From assembly GCA_902461025.1 (NCBI GenBank), contig CABPWC010000004.1:1-37817 (forward strand): a stretch of DNA of 37,817 bases, given 5' to 3'. Position numbers and translations under genes: made by a program. Shown in pieces: positions 18,201-25,458 of this stretch. Every line of letters begins with the position of its first letter. The first letter of the stretch is position 1. The notes beneath the pieces were generated by a model. That model did not search any database. It was not told the origin of the DNA and was given only the letters and a program-made list of their open reading frames with translations. The stretch is from an uncultured Streptococcus sp. Its GTDB lineage: Bacteria > Bacillota > Bacilli > Lactobacillales > Streptococcaceae.

Positions 18201-18525
18201 TAATAGCCCCGTAAACACGTAAATCCTTAGGGTCAATCTCAGACAGACATTTATAGAAAGCCATACCAAGACCGATATCATCAAGACTAGATCTCTCAGG
18301 AATATCATTTAAGACCAGATAACGAGCCATTTGAGCGAAGCGCGTGACTGTGATAGAAAAAGAAGCCTGCTGACTCAAGCACTCCAGCACGGCGCGTTCC
18401 TTTTCAAATGAAAGAGAGTTAGGGGCAATGTAAAAGACTCGTTTGCCTTGGGCGACAAGCCCTTGAGCCTCCTTGGTTAGGATATCTGTCAAAGAAGTCC
18501 GAATATCTGTATAAAGTAGTTTCAT
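15274..18525 (-). CDS. rexB: ATP-dependent nuclease subunit RexB (AddB type)
   Basis: Partner of RexA, 1083 residues. The fold is an inactivated helicase followed by a RecB-like nuclease domain (GVVDYKSS, Asp near 902), which cuts the second strand. The N-terminus (MKLLYTDIRTSL) has no Walker A GxGKT, unlike Bacillus AddB. The cysteines that hold the Fe-S cluster in Bacillus AddB are also missing: none before the nuclease domain near YRNEYSYFLRY and none in the last 180 residues. This pattern fits the RexB branch. GAGG lies before the ATG; it is the first gene of the rexB-rexA operon. Confidence 0.95.
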   Translation of the reverse strand: MKLLYTDIRTSLTDILTKEAQGLVAQGKRVFYIAPNSLSFEKERAVLECLSQQASFSITVTRFAQMARYLVLNDIPERSSLDDIGLGMAFYKCLSEIDPKDLRVYGAIKQDPQFIQQLIEIYHEISTAKMSFLDLESLTDADKRSDLLLIFEKVTAYLNQGQVSQGSPLSYLIDAIEENKVSSDFSKIALVIDGFTRFSAEEEHLVDLLHRKGVEIIIGVYASKRAYNSSFSEGNLYQASVEFLRHLAFKYQTKVEDACQEHKDLDAFAKASKLLESAYDYSEIRLEVDAKDREELQIWSCLTQKEELELVARSIRQKLHQEQELSYKNFRILLGDVESYKLSLQTILNQYQIPFYLGRSESMAHHPLTQFVESVGRLKRYYFRHEDLINLLRTGLYTDLTQEEIDSFEQYIRYLGIDGLSNFKQEFTKNHHGKFDLEKLNELRVRILNPLETLLSSRKQKTENILTKWNNFLKDASVTKQLQSLSETMDATEQERQEEVWKAFCHVMEQFATVFEGTQVALDDFLALLHSGMSLSNYRTIPATVDTVLVQSYDLISPLTSDYIYALGLIQDHLPKITQNTSLLSDEEREVLNQGTEDGSQLLIASHENLKKNRYTMLSLVNSAKKQLVLSAPSLLNENESKESVYLKELQDFGFTKIEKRIDRKNLSKDDIGSYHSLLSSLVAYHQQGDMETSEQDLTFIKVLARVMGRKLEDQGLDNPVLPTSPKSKTLAIETLEALYPQDQDFYLSTSGLTEFYRNEYSYFLRYVLGLQEELRLRPDARSHGNFLHRIFERAMKLPVDTPFDRRLEQAISETSQEREFQAIYQESLEAQLSKEVLLDVARATGHILRHNSEIETIQEEAVFGGKEQAFVQLDNGRNVYVRGKVDRIDRLKTSDAIGVVDYKSSLTQFNFPLFYNGLNSQLPTYLAALKKEGNRDFFGAMYLEMAEPVQSLQAVKTLSKALAETSKSMKYQGLFLEKEIQNLGELYNKNKTYQLSDEEFKLLLDYNALIYKKAAEKILSGKFAINPYTEDGRSIAPYVQQYQAITGFEANYHLGQARLLDKVAKSNDKEAWFNKIREELER

Positions 18526-18556
18526 CTCTGCCTCGTTTGTTTATTCATTACCTTTT

Positions 18557-18565
18557 ATTATACCA
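18557..18565 (-). promoter_or_regulatory. Extended -10 of rexBA
   Basis: TGGTATAAT on the - strand, about 31 nt before the rexB ATG. The -35 is poor. It lies back to back with the HAD gene promoter. Confidence 0.6.
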
Positions 18566-18603
18566 TGATTTAACAGAAGATTCTGTCTCTGATAGCCAAA
18601 ATG

Positions 18604-18612
18604 TGCTATAAT
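18604..18612 (+). promoter_or_regulatory. Extended -10 of HAD hydrolase gene
   Basis: TGCTATAAT on +, 29 nt before the ATG, with no strong -35. Confidence 0.6.
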
Positions 18613-18641
18613 ATAGGCAAAACACATGAAAAGGAATTACC

Positions 18642-19451
18642 ATGATAAAACTACTTGCACTGGATATGGATGGTACTCTTCTCAACGAAGCCAAGGAAAT
18701 CCCTCAGGCTCATATTGATGCCATTCATAAGGCTATCGAAAAAGGTGTCAAACTGGTTCTTTGTACTGGCCGTCCTCTCTTTGGAGTCCTACCCTACTAT
18801 AAGAAGCTTGGTCTTGATTTAGAAAACGAATACGTCATCGTCAACAACGGTTGTTCTACCCATCAAACCAGTGACTGGAGCCTTGTTGACTGGCGTGAAC
18901 TTAGCAAGTCAGATATTGAATACCTGAATGACCTTGCTGAAAAGAGCGATGTTCAATTAACTCTCTTTGATGAGGAACACTACTTCGTTCTCGGTGGAAA
19001 GCCAAATCCTATCGTTCAATACGATGCTACGCTTGTTTTTGCTGACCTGACTGAAATCACACTAGAGGAAGCAACTAGTGGTAAATATCGTATGTTCCAG
19101 GGAATGTTCTTAGGTACAAAAGAGCAAACAGATGACTTTGAACAACGTTTTGCTGTTGAACTTTGTCAGAGATTTAGCGGTGTTCGTTCTCAACCAGTCA
19201 TCTACGAAGCAATGCCACTTGGCACAACCAAGGCTTCTGCTCTTTCTCGTTTAGCTGAGATTTTGGATATCCAACCTTCTGAAATCATGGCCATGGGTGA
19301 TGCCAATAACGACATTGAGATGTTACAATTTGCTGGATTAGGAGTGGCCATGGGAAATGCCAGTGACTACGTCAAATCTCTCGCTGACTCCATAACTTCT
19401 AGCAATGAAGAAGACGGTGTTGCTCGTGCTATTGAGAAATATATTTTGTAG
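18642..19451 (+). CDS. Cof-type HAD-IIB sugar-phosphatase family protein
   Basis: Cytosolic phosphatase of 269 residues. HAD motif I is LALDMDGTLLN (Asp8 nucleophile, Asp10), motif II CTGRP, motif III the Lys in GTTKASAL, and motif IV MGDANNDIEML. The long cap between motifs II and III marks it as the Cof/HAD-IIB class, which acts on sugar phosphates, flavin or pyridoxal phosphates. AAAAGGA precedes the ATG. It is monocistronic, with its own extended -10 promoter and a strong terminator. The exact substrate cannot be read from sequence. Confidence 0.92.
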   Translation: MIKLLALDMDGTLLNEAKEIPQAHIDAIHKAIEKGVKLVLCTGRPLFGVLPYYKKLGLDLENEYVIVNNGCSTHQTSDWSLVDWRELSKSDIEYLNDLAEKSDVQLTLFDEEHYFVLGGKPNPIVQYDATLVFADLTEITLEEATSGKYRMFQGMFLGTKEQTDDFEQRFAVELCQRFSGVRSQPVIYEAMPLGTTKASALSRLAEILDIQPSEIMAMGDANNDIEMLQFAGLGVAMGNASDYVKSLADSITSSNEEDGVARAIEKYIL

Positions 19452-19457
19452 AATAAG

Positions 19458-19497
19458 AAAAGCAACTAACAGTTTATTCTGTTAGTTGCTTTTTCTT
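19458..19497 (+). terminator. Terminator of HAD gene, possibly bidirectional
   Basis: A 15-bp stem (19458-19472 with 19479-19493), loop TTTATT and a T-rich tail on +. On - the sequence after the stem reads TTTTCTTATT, so it may also stop the SemiSWEET transcript, which ends at 19501. Confidence 0.9.
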
Positions 19498-19500
19498 TCT

Positions 19501-19761
19501 CTAAAATAAAGCTGTCAATGCGGTAATAACCCCAAAAACAATACCTGGTGCATTAGCCGCTGCCAAAGGAATATCACGTTCTTTTTTAAAGAGACCGTAG
19601 TATACCCAAAGACTGCAGTTAATAGCAGCTACTGCCGGTTGGATAAAATTCCCTTTTTGACCAGCAAGGTTATTCATAATTTGAGGAATATAGGATACAT
19701 ACATCATTACAGACATAAAGGTTGCGATCCAACCCAATGTTTTCATTTGTTTTTCAGACAT
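19501..19761 (-). CDS. SemiSWEET family sugar transporter
   Basis: An 86-residue protein with three membrane helices: one half of a SWEET/MtN3 transporter, working as a dimer in its family. The helix-1 signature YVSYIPQI holds the PQ motif, and the second half reads NCSLWVYYGLFKKERD then helix 3. The start is the ATG of MSEKQMK: GAAAGGAGT lies just upstream at good spacing, while the longer frame would use a TTG overlapping that site. It is monocistronic between the HAD gene and pcrA. The substrate, likely a mono- or disaccharide, is not determined. Confidence 0.88.
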   Translation of the reverse strand: MSEKQMKTLGWIATFMSVMMYVSYIPQIMNNLAGQKGNFIQPAVAAINCSLWVYYGLFKKERDIPLAAANAPGIVFGVITALTALF

Positions 19762-19787
19762 TTTTACTCCTTTCAAAAACAGTCTCC

Positions 19788-19793
19788 ATTATA
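19788..19793 (-). promoter_or_regulatory. Candidate -10 of SemiSWEET gene
   Basis: TATAAT on - (preceded by TG without the spacer base), 26 nt before the ATG. The -35 region, ATACAC at 17 bp, is weak. Confidence 0.45.
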
Positions 19794-19876
19794 CACTATT
19801 TTAAAAGATCGTGTATGAAAAAAATTCTTTTGTTAAGAAAATGTAAACTATCACAAGATTGTGATAAGTGTATTCG

Positions 19877-19907
19877 CAAAATCCCCCTTGCGATTATAAG
19901 AGGGAAT
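19877..19907 (-). terminator. Candidate terminator of pcrA
   Basis: On -, AUUCCCU (19901-19907) pairs with GGGGGAU (19881-19887) with two wobbles, followed by UUUU. A second small hairpin (19849-19855 with 19860-19866) follows. Both are modest. Confidence 0.4.
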
Positions 19908-19925
19908 CTTAATCATTTTGAAAAC

Positions 19926-22214
19926 TTACTTTTTCTCAATCGGTGCTACACTGGCTAGCAATTTTTTGAGACCGACTTCTGGGAAATTGATTTTCAATTC
20001 CTGAGTTGATCCACTACCTGATACTTCAAGGACTGTTCCTTCACCCCATTTTTTATGAAGGGCAATATCCCCAATAGACCAGCTTGTCTCGCTAGAAGCA
20101 GATTTAGAACCAGCTCCAAACTGTCCAAATGGTAGACCACTTGACTGGATAGACGTAGGCGCAGCATTACGTTTTCGTTCTTGTAGTGCTTGAGCTAAGC
20201 TTATTCCTTTACCAAATGTAGTCCCACCACTGCTGTAAGAAGCTTTAAAGCTTGTATTACTAGGACGAGCTAGACCTTGATAGTCAAGCAAGTCCGAACT
20301 GATTTCATTGATAAAACGGGTCGGACGATTGTAACTCGTGCGCCCGAAAAGCAGGCGAGAGTTGGCATTTGTCAGATAGAGAATTTTCTCGGCGCGCGTG
20401 ATTCCTACATAGGCCAAACGACGTTCTTCTTCCAGTTCATCTGGGTCTTCGGATGAACGACTAAGTGGAAAGACATTTTCCTCCATACCAATGATAAAGA
20501 CAACTGGGAACTCGAGCCCTTTGGCAGCATGTAAGGTCATCAAGGTTACTTCTGATGTTTCTTGACTGCCTGAGTCAGTATCTGCAATCAAAGCCAAGTC
20601 ATTCAAGAAACGACTGAGTTTATCCAAGCCAGTTTCTTCCTCTTGACTTTCAGAATTATCATCAAAGTTTTTGGTAACAGATAAGAATTCCTCGATATTT
20701 TCAATCCGAGCCTTGCTCTCCAAGGTAGCTTGGGCATTCAGAATATCTACGTATTCCGTTTTTTCTAATACTGCTTCAACCAGTTCGGTGATGGTTAATT
20801 GGTCCAGTTGCTCCCGTAAATCAAGAATCATATTTGCAAAATCCCAAATAGACTGGGCTACCTTACCTTTGATACCTGATAACATGATATTTGCAGAAGC
20901 ATCCAGCATAGACATCTCTTGCATATTCGCAAAGTCACGAATCTTCTCAACAGTTCCTGGACCAATACCACGTTTTGGTTCATTGATAATGCGTTCAAAA
21001 CTGATATTGTCGCTCAAATTGGCAATGAGGTTAAGATAAGCAATGATATCACGAATTTCCTTACGGCTGTAGAATTTTGTTCCACCAACCATGGTATAAG
21101 GAATATTGGACTTGAGCAGAGCTTCTTCAATGGTACGTGACTGGGCATTGGTACGATAAAGAACTGCAAAGTCTTTATGGAGGAAGTTGTGGCTACGGCC
21201 AAGTTCATCAATCGTTTTAGCTACAAAGACAGCCTCGTCCTGTTCATCATTAGCACGATAGTAAATGATTTGTTCCCCATCTGCATTTTGAGTCCAAAGG
21301 TTCTTAGGACGACGGTTTTTATTATTTTTGATCACATCGTTGGCAGCTTGTAGGATGGTTTTAGTGGAACGATAATTTTCCTCTAACAAGACAACCTTGG
21401 CATCTGGATAATCTTTTTCAAAATCTAGGATATTCTGCATATCAGCACCACGCCATCCGTAAATAGACTGGTCAGCATCCCCAACCACACAGATATTTTT
21501 GAAGCGTGAAGCTAAAAGTTTAACAAGTTGATATTGAGCGTGGTTTGTATCTTGATACTCATCAACATGAATATATTGGAACTTTTGCTGGTAGTATGTC
21601 AAGACATCTAGATTCTGATCAAAAAGTCGCAGCGTCAACATGATCAAATCATCAAAGTCTACTGACTCAGATTGACGTAGTTCCTTTTGGTATGCAATAT
21701 AACATTTAGCCACAATATCAGTATACAAATCTCCAGCTTGAGCAGCATAAGCCACATCATCAATCAGGTCATTCTTAGCATTAGAAATAGTTCCTAAAAT
21801 AGAACGTTTATTCCATTGTTTAGGATCTAAGTTTAATTGTTTTAAGATACGCTTCATCAGTGTTCGTTGCTCACCTGGATCGATGATTGTAAAATTACGA
21901 TTATAGCCAATATGATCTGCATCCCGACGTAAGATACGAACACACATGGAGTGAAAGGTCGCAATCAAACAATCCTGGGTAGCTGGATTCAAACCATAGG
22001 CACGCTCCTTCATTTCACGAGCGGCCTTATTGGTAAAGGTAATAGCTAGGATATTCCATGGATTGACCATCTTTTCATCAATCAAGTAAGCAATACGATG
22101 GGTTAAAACTCGTGTTTTACCAGAACCAGCCCCTGCCATGATTAGCAGTGGACCTTCTGTAGTCTGTACCGCTTCTGCCTGTTTGTCATTCATACCATGT
22201 AATAAAGGATTCAT
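19926..22214 (-). CDS. pcrA: ATP-dependent DNA helicase PcrA
   Basis: Superfamily 1 helicase of 762 residues, the Gram-positive UvrD/PcrA used in repair, rolling-circle replication and removal of RecA and stalled polymerases. Motifs: MAGAGSGKTRV (Walker A, 27-36), TFTNKAAREMKER (Ia), HVDEYQDTNHAQYQ (II), GDADQSIYGWRGAD (III), ENYRSTKTI (IV), TLHAAKGLEFPVVFI (V) and EERRLAYVGITRAEKILYL (VI). The C-terminal 60 residues form the Tudor-like tail typical of PcrA (IALHKKWGEGTVLEVSG), which binds RNA polymerase in relatives. It is a single gene with its own extended -10 promoter. Confidence 0.97.
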   Translation of the reverse strand: MNPLLHGMNDKQAEAVQTTEGPLLIMAGAGSGKTRVLTHRIAYLIDEKMVNPWNILAITFTNKAAREMKERAYGLNPATQDCLIATFHSMCVRILRRDADHIGYNRNFTIIDPGEQRTLMKRILKQLNLDPKQWNKRSILGTISNAKNDLIDDVAYAAQAGDLYTDIVAKCYIAYQKELRQSESVDFDDLIMLTLRLFDQNLDVLTYYQQKFQYIHVDEYQDTNHAQYQLVKLLASRFKNICVVGDADQSIYGWRGADMQNILDFEKDYPDAKVVLLEENYRSTKTILQAANDVIKNNKNRRPKNLWTQNADGEQIIYYRANDEQDEAVFVAKTIDELGRSHNFLHKDFAVLYRTNAQSRTIEEALLKSNIPYTMVGGTKFYSRKEIRDIIAYLNLIANLSDNISFERIINEPKRGIGPGTVEKIRDFANMQEMSMLDASANIMLSGIKGKVAQSIWDFANMILDLREQLDQLTITELVEAVLEKTEYVDILNAQATLESKARIENIEEFLSVTKNFDDNSESQEEETGLDKLSRFLNDLALIADTDSGSQETSEVTLMTLHAAKGLEFPVVFIIGMEENVFPLSRSSEDPDELEEERRLAYVGITRAEKILYLTNANSRLLFGRTSYNRPTRFINEISSDLLDYQGLARPSNTSFKASYSSGGTTFGKGISLAQALQERKRNAAPTSIQSSGLPFGQFGAGSKSASSETSWSIGDIALHKKWGEGTVLEVSGSGSTQELKINFPEVGLKKLLASVAPIEKK

Positions 22215-22246
22215 TTTCTCTTCCTATTCTTCAAATCAATGTTTCT

Positions 22247-22255
22247 ATTATATCA
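22247..22255 (-). promoter_or_regulatory. Extended -10 of pcrA
   Basis: TGATATAAT on -, 32 nt before the ATG, with no good -35. Confidence 0.6.
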
Positions 22256-22302
22256 AAAAAGACCAAAAATAACCGGACTTGGAATAATCTTACTTATTTT
22301 TG

Positions 22303-22332
22303 AAAAAAAAAGAACACCAAGCAGTGTTCTTT
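22303..22332 (-). terminator. Terminator of glmU-mtn operon
   Basis: A perfect 9-bp stem (22309-22317 with 22324-22332), 6-nt loop, and a long U run on -, 6 nt past the mtn stop. Confidence 0.92.
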
Positions 22333-22337
22333 GTATT

Positions 22338-23033
22338 TTAATCATAAATAGATTTTAAAAGTGTCAAGAGTGCCTGCGCCGAGCGAGATCCTGCTTCAAC
22401 GATAAATTCATCAAATGAAATAGAAGCTTCGTGGTTAGCATTATCACTCATGGCACGAACGACCAAAAAAGGTAAATTTAGCGCGTGAGCTGCCTGAGCG
22501 ATTGCGGCTCCTTCCATTTCCACAGCCAGAACTTGAGGGAAATGTTTTTTGATAGCTACAATCTTATCTTCACCAGCTACAAAGCTATCACCCGTCACAA
22601 TCAAACCTAAATGCCATTTTTGATCAAGTTTGGATAAGCTCTCTTGAATCAAGCTAACAAACTTTTTATCTGTTTCAAAGTAGAGCGGTTGTTGGGCCAT
22701 CTGACCATATTCATAACCAAAAGCAGTCACATCAACGTCATGGTAAGCTAACTTATCTGCAATGACTACATCTCCGACTTCAATACCTGCTGCCAAAGCG
22801 CCAGCAGAACCGGTGTTAATAACAGCATCTGCTTTAAAGTGGTCGGCTAGAATCGCTACACTCATGGCAGACATAACTTTACCGATTCCACTCTCTACCA
22901 AGACAAGCTCAACTGACCCAATATTCCCTGTATGATAGCTATTTCCTAATACCGTCTCTTCTTTAGCATTTTCCAAATGTTGAATCAGATAAACTAGCTC
23001 TTCTGGCATAGCTGCAATAATTCCAATTTTCAT
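22338..23033 (-). CDS. mtnN: 5'-methylthioadenosine/S-adenosylhomocysteine nucleosidase
   Basis: A 231-residue cytosolic enzyme (also called Pfs or Mtn) that removes adenine from methylthioadenosine and S-adenosylhomocysteine; the S-ribosylhomocysteine product feeds LuxS and autoinducer-2. Motifs: MKIGIIAAMPEEL (general acid Glu near 11-12), INTGSAGAL, VEMEGAAIAQAA (ribose-binding) and RAMSDNA (catalytic Asp). AAGGGGA lies before the ATG, 10 nt after macP. It is last in the glmU-nudix-macP operon, with the terminator right behind. Confidence 0.96.
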   Translation of the reverse strand: MKIGIIAAMPEELVYLIQHLENAKEETVLGNSYHTGNIGSVELVLVESGIGKVMSAMSVAILADHFKADAVINTGSAGALAAGIEVGDVVIADKLAYHDVDVTAFGYEYGQMAQQPLYFETDKKFVSLIQESLSKLDQKWHLGLIVTGDSFVAGEDKIVAIKKHFPQVLAVEMEGAAIAQAAHALNLPFLVVRAMSDNANHEASISFDEFIVEAGSRSAQALLTLLKSIYD

Positions 23034-23043
23034 GATAGTCCCC

Positions 23044-23355
23044 TTAAATAAAGCGCATTGCTAAGATCAGTAAAATCAAAAGAAGAATGACTGAAAAAAG
23101 AATCTTATTCAATTTAGAATTAAAGACATTTCTCTTGGTGTTTTCGATTCGACGACTCTTATGGATTTGAGATTCAACCTCAATCGTTAGAGTATCTTCA
23201 CTAAATCCATGGTCACTTGAACGTGAAGCTCTATAATGTTGAGATGAAGTAGATAATATCTTTGTCTCTTGATCATCCACTAAAGTAGGACCAGAGATGT
23301 CTTCACCGCGATTAGCGCGTTCAATAATTTCGTCTGTTAATAAAGGTTTTCCCAT
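23044..23355 (-). CDS. macP: MacP-like activator of class A PBP2a
   Basis: A 103-residue protein with a polar N-terminal region and a single C-terminal membrane span (about 84-102). Starting MGKPLLTDEIIERANRGE and lying between the nudix gene and mtn, it matches the pneumococcal MacP locus. MacP is the midcell cofactor needed for peptidoglycan synthesis by PBP2a and is a substrate of the Ser/Thr kinase StkP. Thr31 (DDQETKIL) and Thr55/57 (EDTLTIE) are candidates for the known phosphosites. GAGGAGG precedes the ATG. Small and poorly conserved outside streptococci; the call rests on sequence pattern plus synteny. Confidence 0.82.
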   Translation of the reverse strand: MGKPLLTDEIIERANRGEDISGPTLVDDQETKILSTSSQHYRASRSSDHGFSEDTLTIEVESQIHKSRRIENTKRNVFNSKLNKILFSVILLLILLILAMRFI

Positions 23356-23366
23356 GGGTTCCTCCT

Positions 23367-23912
23367 CTATTTTTCTTGTAATTCCCAGTACTGGATGGCC
23401 ATGATAGTTTTGGCATCACAAATATCACCAGACTGGATGAGTTGTTTTGCTTGTTCAAGGCTAACTTCTAGTAATTCTAAAGTTTCATCTTCGTCTTGTG
23501 GACGTGGATTTTCGACTTTGGATAGGTTGCTTGCCAAGTACAGTTTCAATCTTTCATTACAAAATCCAATAGCTGAATAGAAATCATATAAAAGAGTCAA
23601 ATCCCCTGTGTAGGCTGCTTCTTCTTCTAATTCACGAAGAGCTGCTGCTTCTGGATCTGCATTTTCACCCACTTCAAGCTTTCCTGCCGGAATTTCGTAA
23701 GAAACTTTTTCAATCGCCTTACGATATTGCTTGACTAGAACAATCTTATTAGCCTGATTAATAGCAAGGACACATACCGCACCATTATGGAAAATCAAAT
23801 CACGCTGAGCTGTTCCCTTTCCAGCAGGTAATTCAACCTGGTCTTGAACTAGCTGGAAAATAGGACCGTTATAGATTTCTTTACGGCTAAGTGTTTTTTC
23901 TTCAAATTCCAT
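23367..23912 (-). CDS. NUDIX hydrolase, ADP-ribose pyrophosphatase type
   Basis: A 181-residue NUDIX enzyme of the ADP-ribose pyrophosphatase (NudF) class, which cleaves ADP-sugars to AMP and a sugar phosphate. The nudix box lies near residues 77-101: AGKLEVGE, a helix, then RELEEEAAY. It has two extra residues before the RE, and Ala where the family usually has Gly near the end, a small deviation that keeps the metal-binding Glu residues. AGGAG precedes the ATG. It is the second gene of the operon, 9 nt after glmU and 11 nt before macP. Confidence 0.9.
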   Translation of the reverse strand: MEFEEKTLSRKEIYNGPIFQLVQDQVELPAGKGTAQRDLIFHNGAVCVLAINQANKIVLVKQYRKAIEKVSYEIPAGKLEVGENADPEAAALRELEEEAAYTGDLTLLYDFYSAIGFCNERLKLYLASNLSKVENPRPQDEDETLELLEVSLEQAKQLIQSGDICDAKTIMAIQYWELQEK

Positions 23913-23921
23913 CGTTAACTC

Positions 23922-25301
23922 CTATTTATTGTTAGGATGATGAGGAAGGCGAGTTGCATATTCGTCCTTGTTCACCTGACGGGCACGACCAATAGCAATG
24001 GCATCTGCTGGTACGTCTTTTGTAATGGTTGAGCCAGCACCTACAAGAGAATTATCTCCTAGCTCAACTGGAGCAATGATGGTTGAATTCGAACCAACAA
24101 AAACATTGTTCCCAATTACTGTCTTGTATTTATTTTTCCCATCATAGTTTACTGTAATAGTACCGGCTCCAAAATTGACATCACTACCAACTTCACAGTT
24201 TCCAATATAAGTTAAATGTCCAGCTTTGGTATTTTCGCCAATGCTAGAACCTTTCACTTCAACAAAATTTCCAATATGGACATTTGCTGCAAGACTTGAA
24301 TCAGGACGAATATGAGCATAAGGTCCAACAGTAACACCATTAGCAACAGTGCTTTCCTCAATCATAGAGTTTGTAATGACTGCACCTGAACCGATTGTAC
24401 TATCAACGATATAAGTTCCATTCGTCAAAATAGTCTCTGAACCAATCTTACTAGAACCTTTGAGGGTTACATTTGCTTCTATTTGAACGTCTGGTGCGAT
24501 TTCAACATCAACATCAATATAAGTCGCTTCTGGATTTACAAAACTAACACCATTGACCATGTGAGCTTGGTTAATACGACGACGCATTACAGCTTCTGCT
24601 GTAGCTAGTGCTACACGGTCATTGACCCCAAGACTTTCATCAAAATCTTTTAGAGTATAGGCTCCTACTTTTTCACCAGCTTCACGGAAAATCCCAATCA
24701 CATCCGTAATATAGTATTCACCTTGAGCGTTGTTGGTATTGATGTTTTTGAGAGCTTCAAAGAGACGAGCATTATCAAAAACATAAGTTCCTGTATTGAT
24801 TTCTTTGATTTGTTTCTCAAAATCGGTCGCATCCTTTTGTTCTACGATGCGAAGCACTTCAGCGTTTTCATTACGGACGATACGGCCATAGCCAAATGGA
24901 TCTTCAGCTTCTGCAGTAAGAATGGTAGCTACGTTCTTATGATTTACGTGAAAATCAATCAAATTTTTAAGACTTTCTCCAGTGATTAGTGGTGTATCAC
25001 CAGCAATAACCAATGTTTGTCCAGAAAGTCCTTCAAGAATCGGCTCTGCCATCATAACTGCATGACCTGTCCCTAATTGTTCAGACTGTCTCACAAAGTC
25101 AGTTTGTCCAGCTAAAACTTGTTCAACTAGTTCTGCCTTATGTCCAACGACAGTAACTGTTTTTTCAGGATTAATTGCGCCAACGCTACGAAAAACATGC
25201 TCCAGCATTGAAATTCCTGCAACCTTGTGCATGACTTTTGGTAGATCTGATTTCATACGAGTACCTTTACCCGCTGCTAAAATAATTGCATAATTTGCCA
25301 T
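23922..25301 (-). CDS. glmU: Bifunctional UDP-N-acetylglucosamine pyrophosphorylase/glucosamine-1-phosphate N-acetyltransferase
   Basis: Makes UDP-GlcNAc, the precursor of peptidoglycan and other envelope sugars, in two steps. Counting from the chosen ATG it has 459 residues, the normal length. The N-terminal uridyltransferase has ILAAGKGTRMKSDLPKV; the C-terminal half is a left-handed beta-helix of hexapeptide repeats with the acetyltransferase site (HIGNFVEVKGS, AGHLTYIGNCEVGSDVNFGAGTI within it). The longer frame starting 11 codons upstream has no ribosome binding site and would start inside the likely leader; AAAAGAGAA lies before the chosen ATG. First gene of the operon that ends with mtn. 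Confidence 0.97.
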   Translation of the reverse strand: MANYAIILAAGKGTRMKSDLPKVMHKVAGISMLEHVFRSVGAINPEKTVTVVGHKAELVEQVLAGQTDFVRQSEQLGTGHAVMMAEPILEGLSGQTLVIAGDTPLITGESLKNLIDFHVNHKNVATILTAEAEDPFGYGRIVRNENAEVLRIVEQKDATDFEKQIKEINTGTYVFDNARLFEALKNINTNNAQGEYYITDVIGIFREAGEKVGAYTLKDFDESLGVNDRVALATAEAVMRRRINQAHMVNGVSFVNPEATYIDVDVEIAPDVQIEANVTLKGSSKIGSETILTNGTYIVDSTIGSGAVITNSMIEESTVANGVTVGPYAHIRPDSSLAANVHIGNFVEVKGSSIGENTKAGHLTYIGNCEVGSDVNFGAGTITVNYDGKNKYKTVIGNNVFVGSNSTIIAPVELGDNSLVGAGSTITKDVPADAIAIGRARQVNKDEYATRLPHHPNNK

Positions 25302-25332
25302 ATTTTTCTCTTTTCTATAGAAATTCTTTATC

Positions 25333-25341
25333 ATTATACCA
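25333..25341 (-). promoter_or_regulatory. Extended -10 of glmU operon
   Basis: TGGTATAAT on -, 31 nt before the glmU ATG; no clear -35. Confidence 0.6.
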
Positions 25342-25421
25342 TATTTTAGTTTACCTTACACAAATTTGTTGAACTCAAGACCACTCTAATGACTGTCACT
25401 GCCCTATTTTGAGTAAATTTT

Positions 25422-25450
25422 TTGATTTTTTTCACAAATTACGATAAACT
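25422..25450 (+). promoter_or_regulatory. Promoter of GH25 gene, very short leader
   Basis: TTGATT (25422-25427), a 17-bp spacer, then TAAACT (25445-25450). Only 8 nt separate the -10 from the ATG, so the mRNA would start at or just before the start codon. Confidence 0.45.
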
Positions 25451-25458
25451 ATAGGAGT

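Noticed and set aside
19762..19776. Longer start of the SemiSWEET gene (TTG, 5 extra residues)
   Set aside because: It would start upstream of, and overlap, the good GGAG site that serves the ATG at 19761.
19871..19878. ComX-type combox (TGCGAATA on -) upstream of the SemiSWEET gene
   Set aside because: One mismatch to TACGAATA, no T-rich -25 element and no competence-linked gene; a chance match is likely in this AT-rich gap.
25302..25334. Longer start of glmU (11 extra residues)
   Set aside because: No binding site, and the extension begins right at the -10 region; the family starts at MANYAIILAAG-like sequence.
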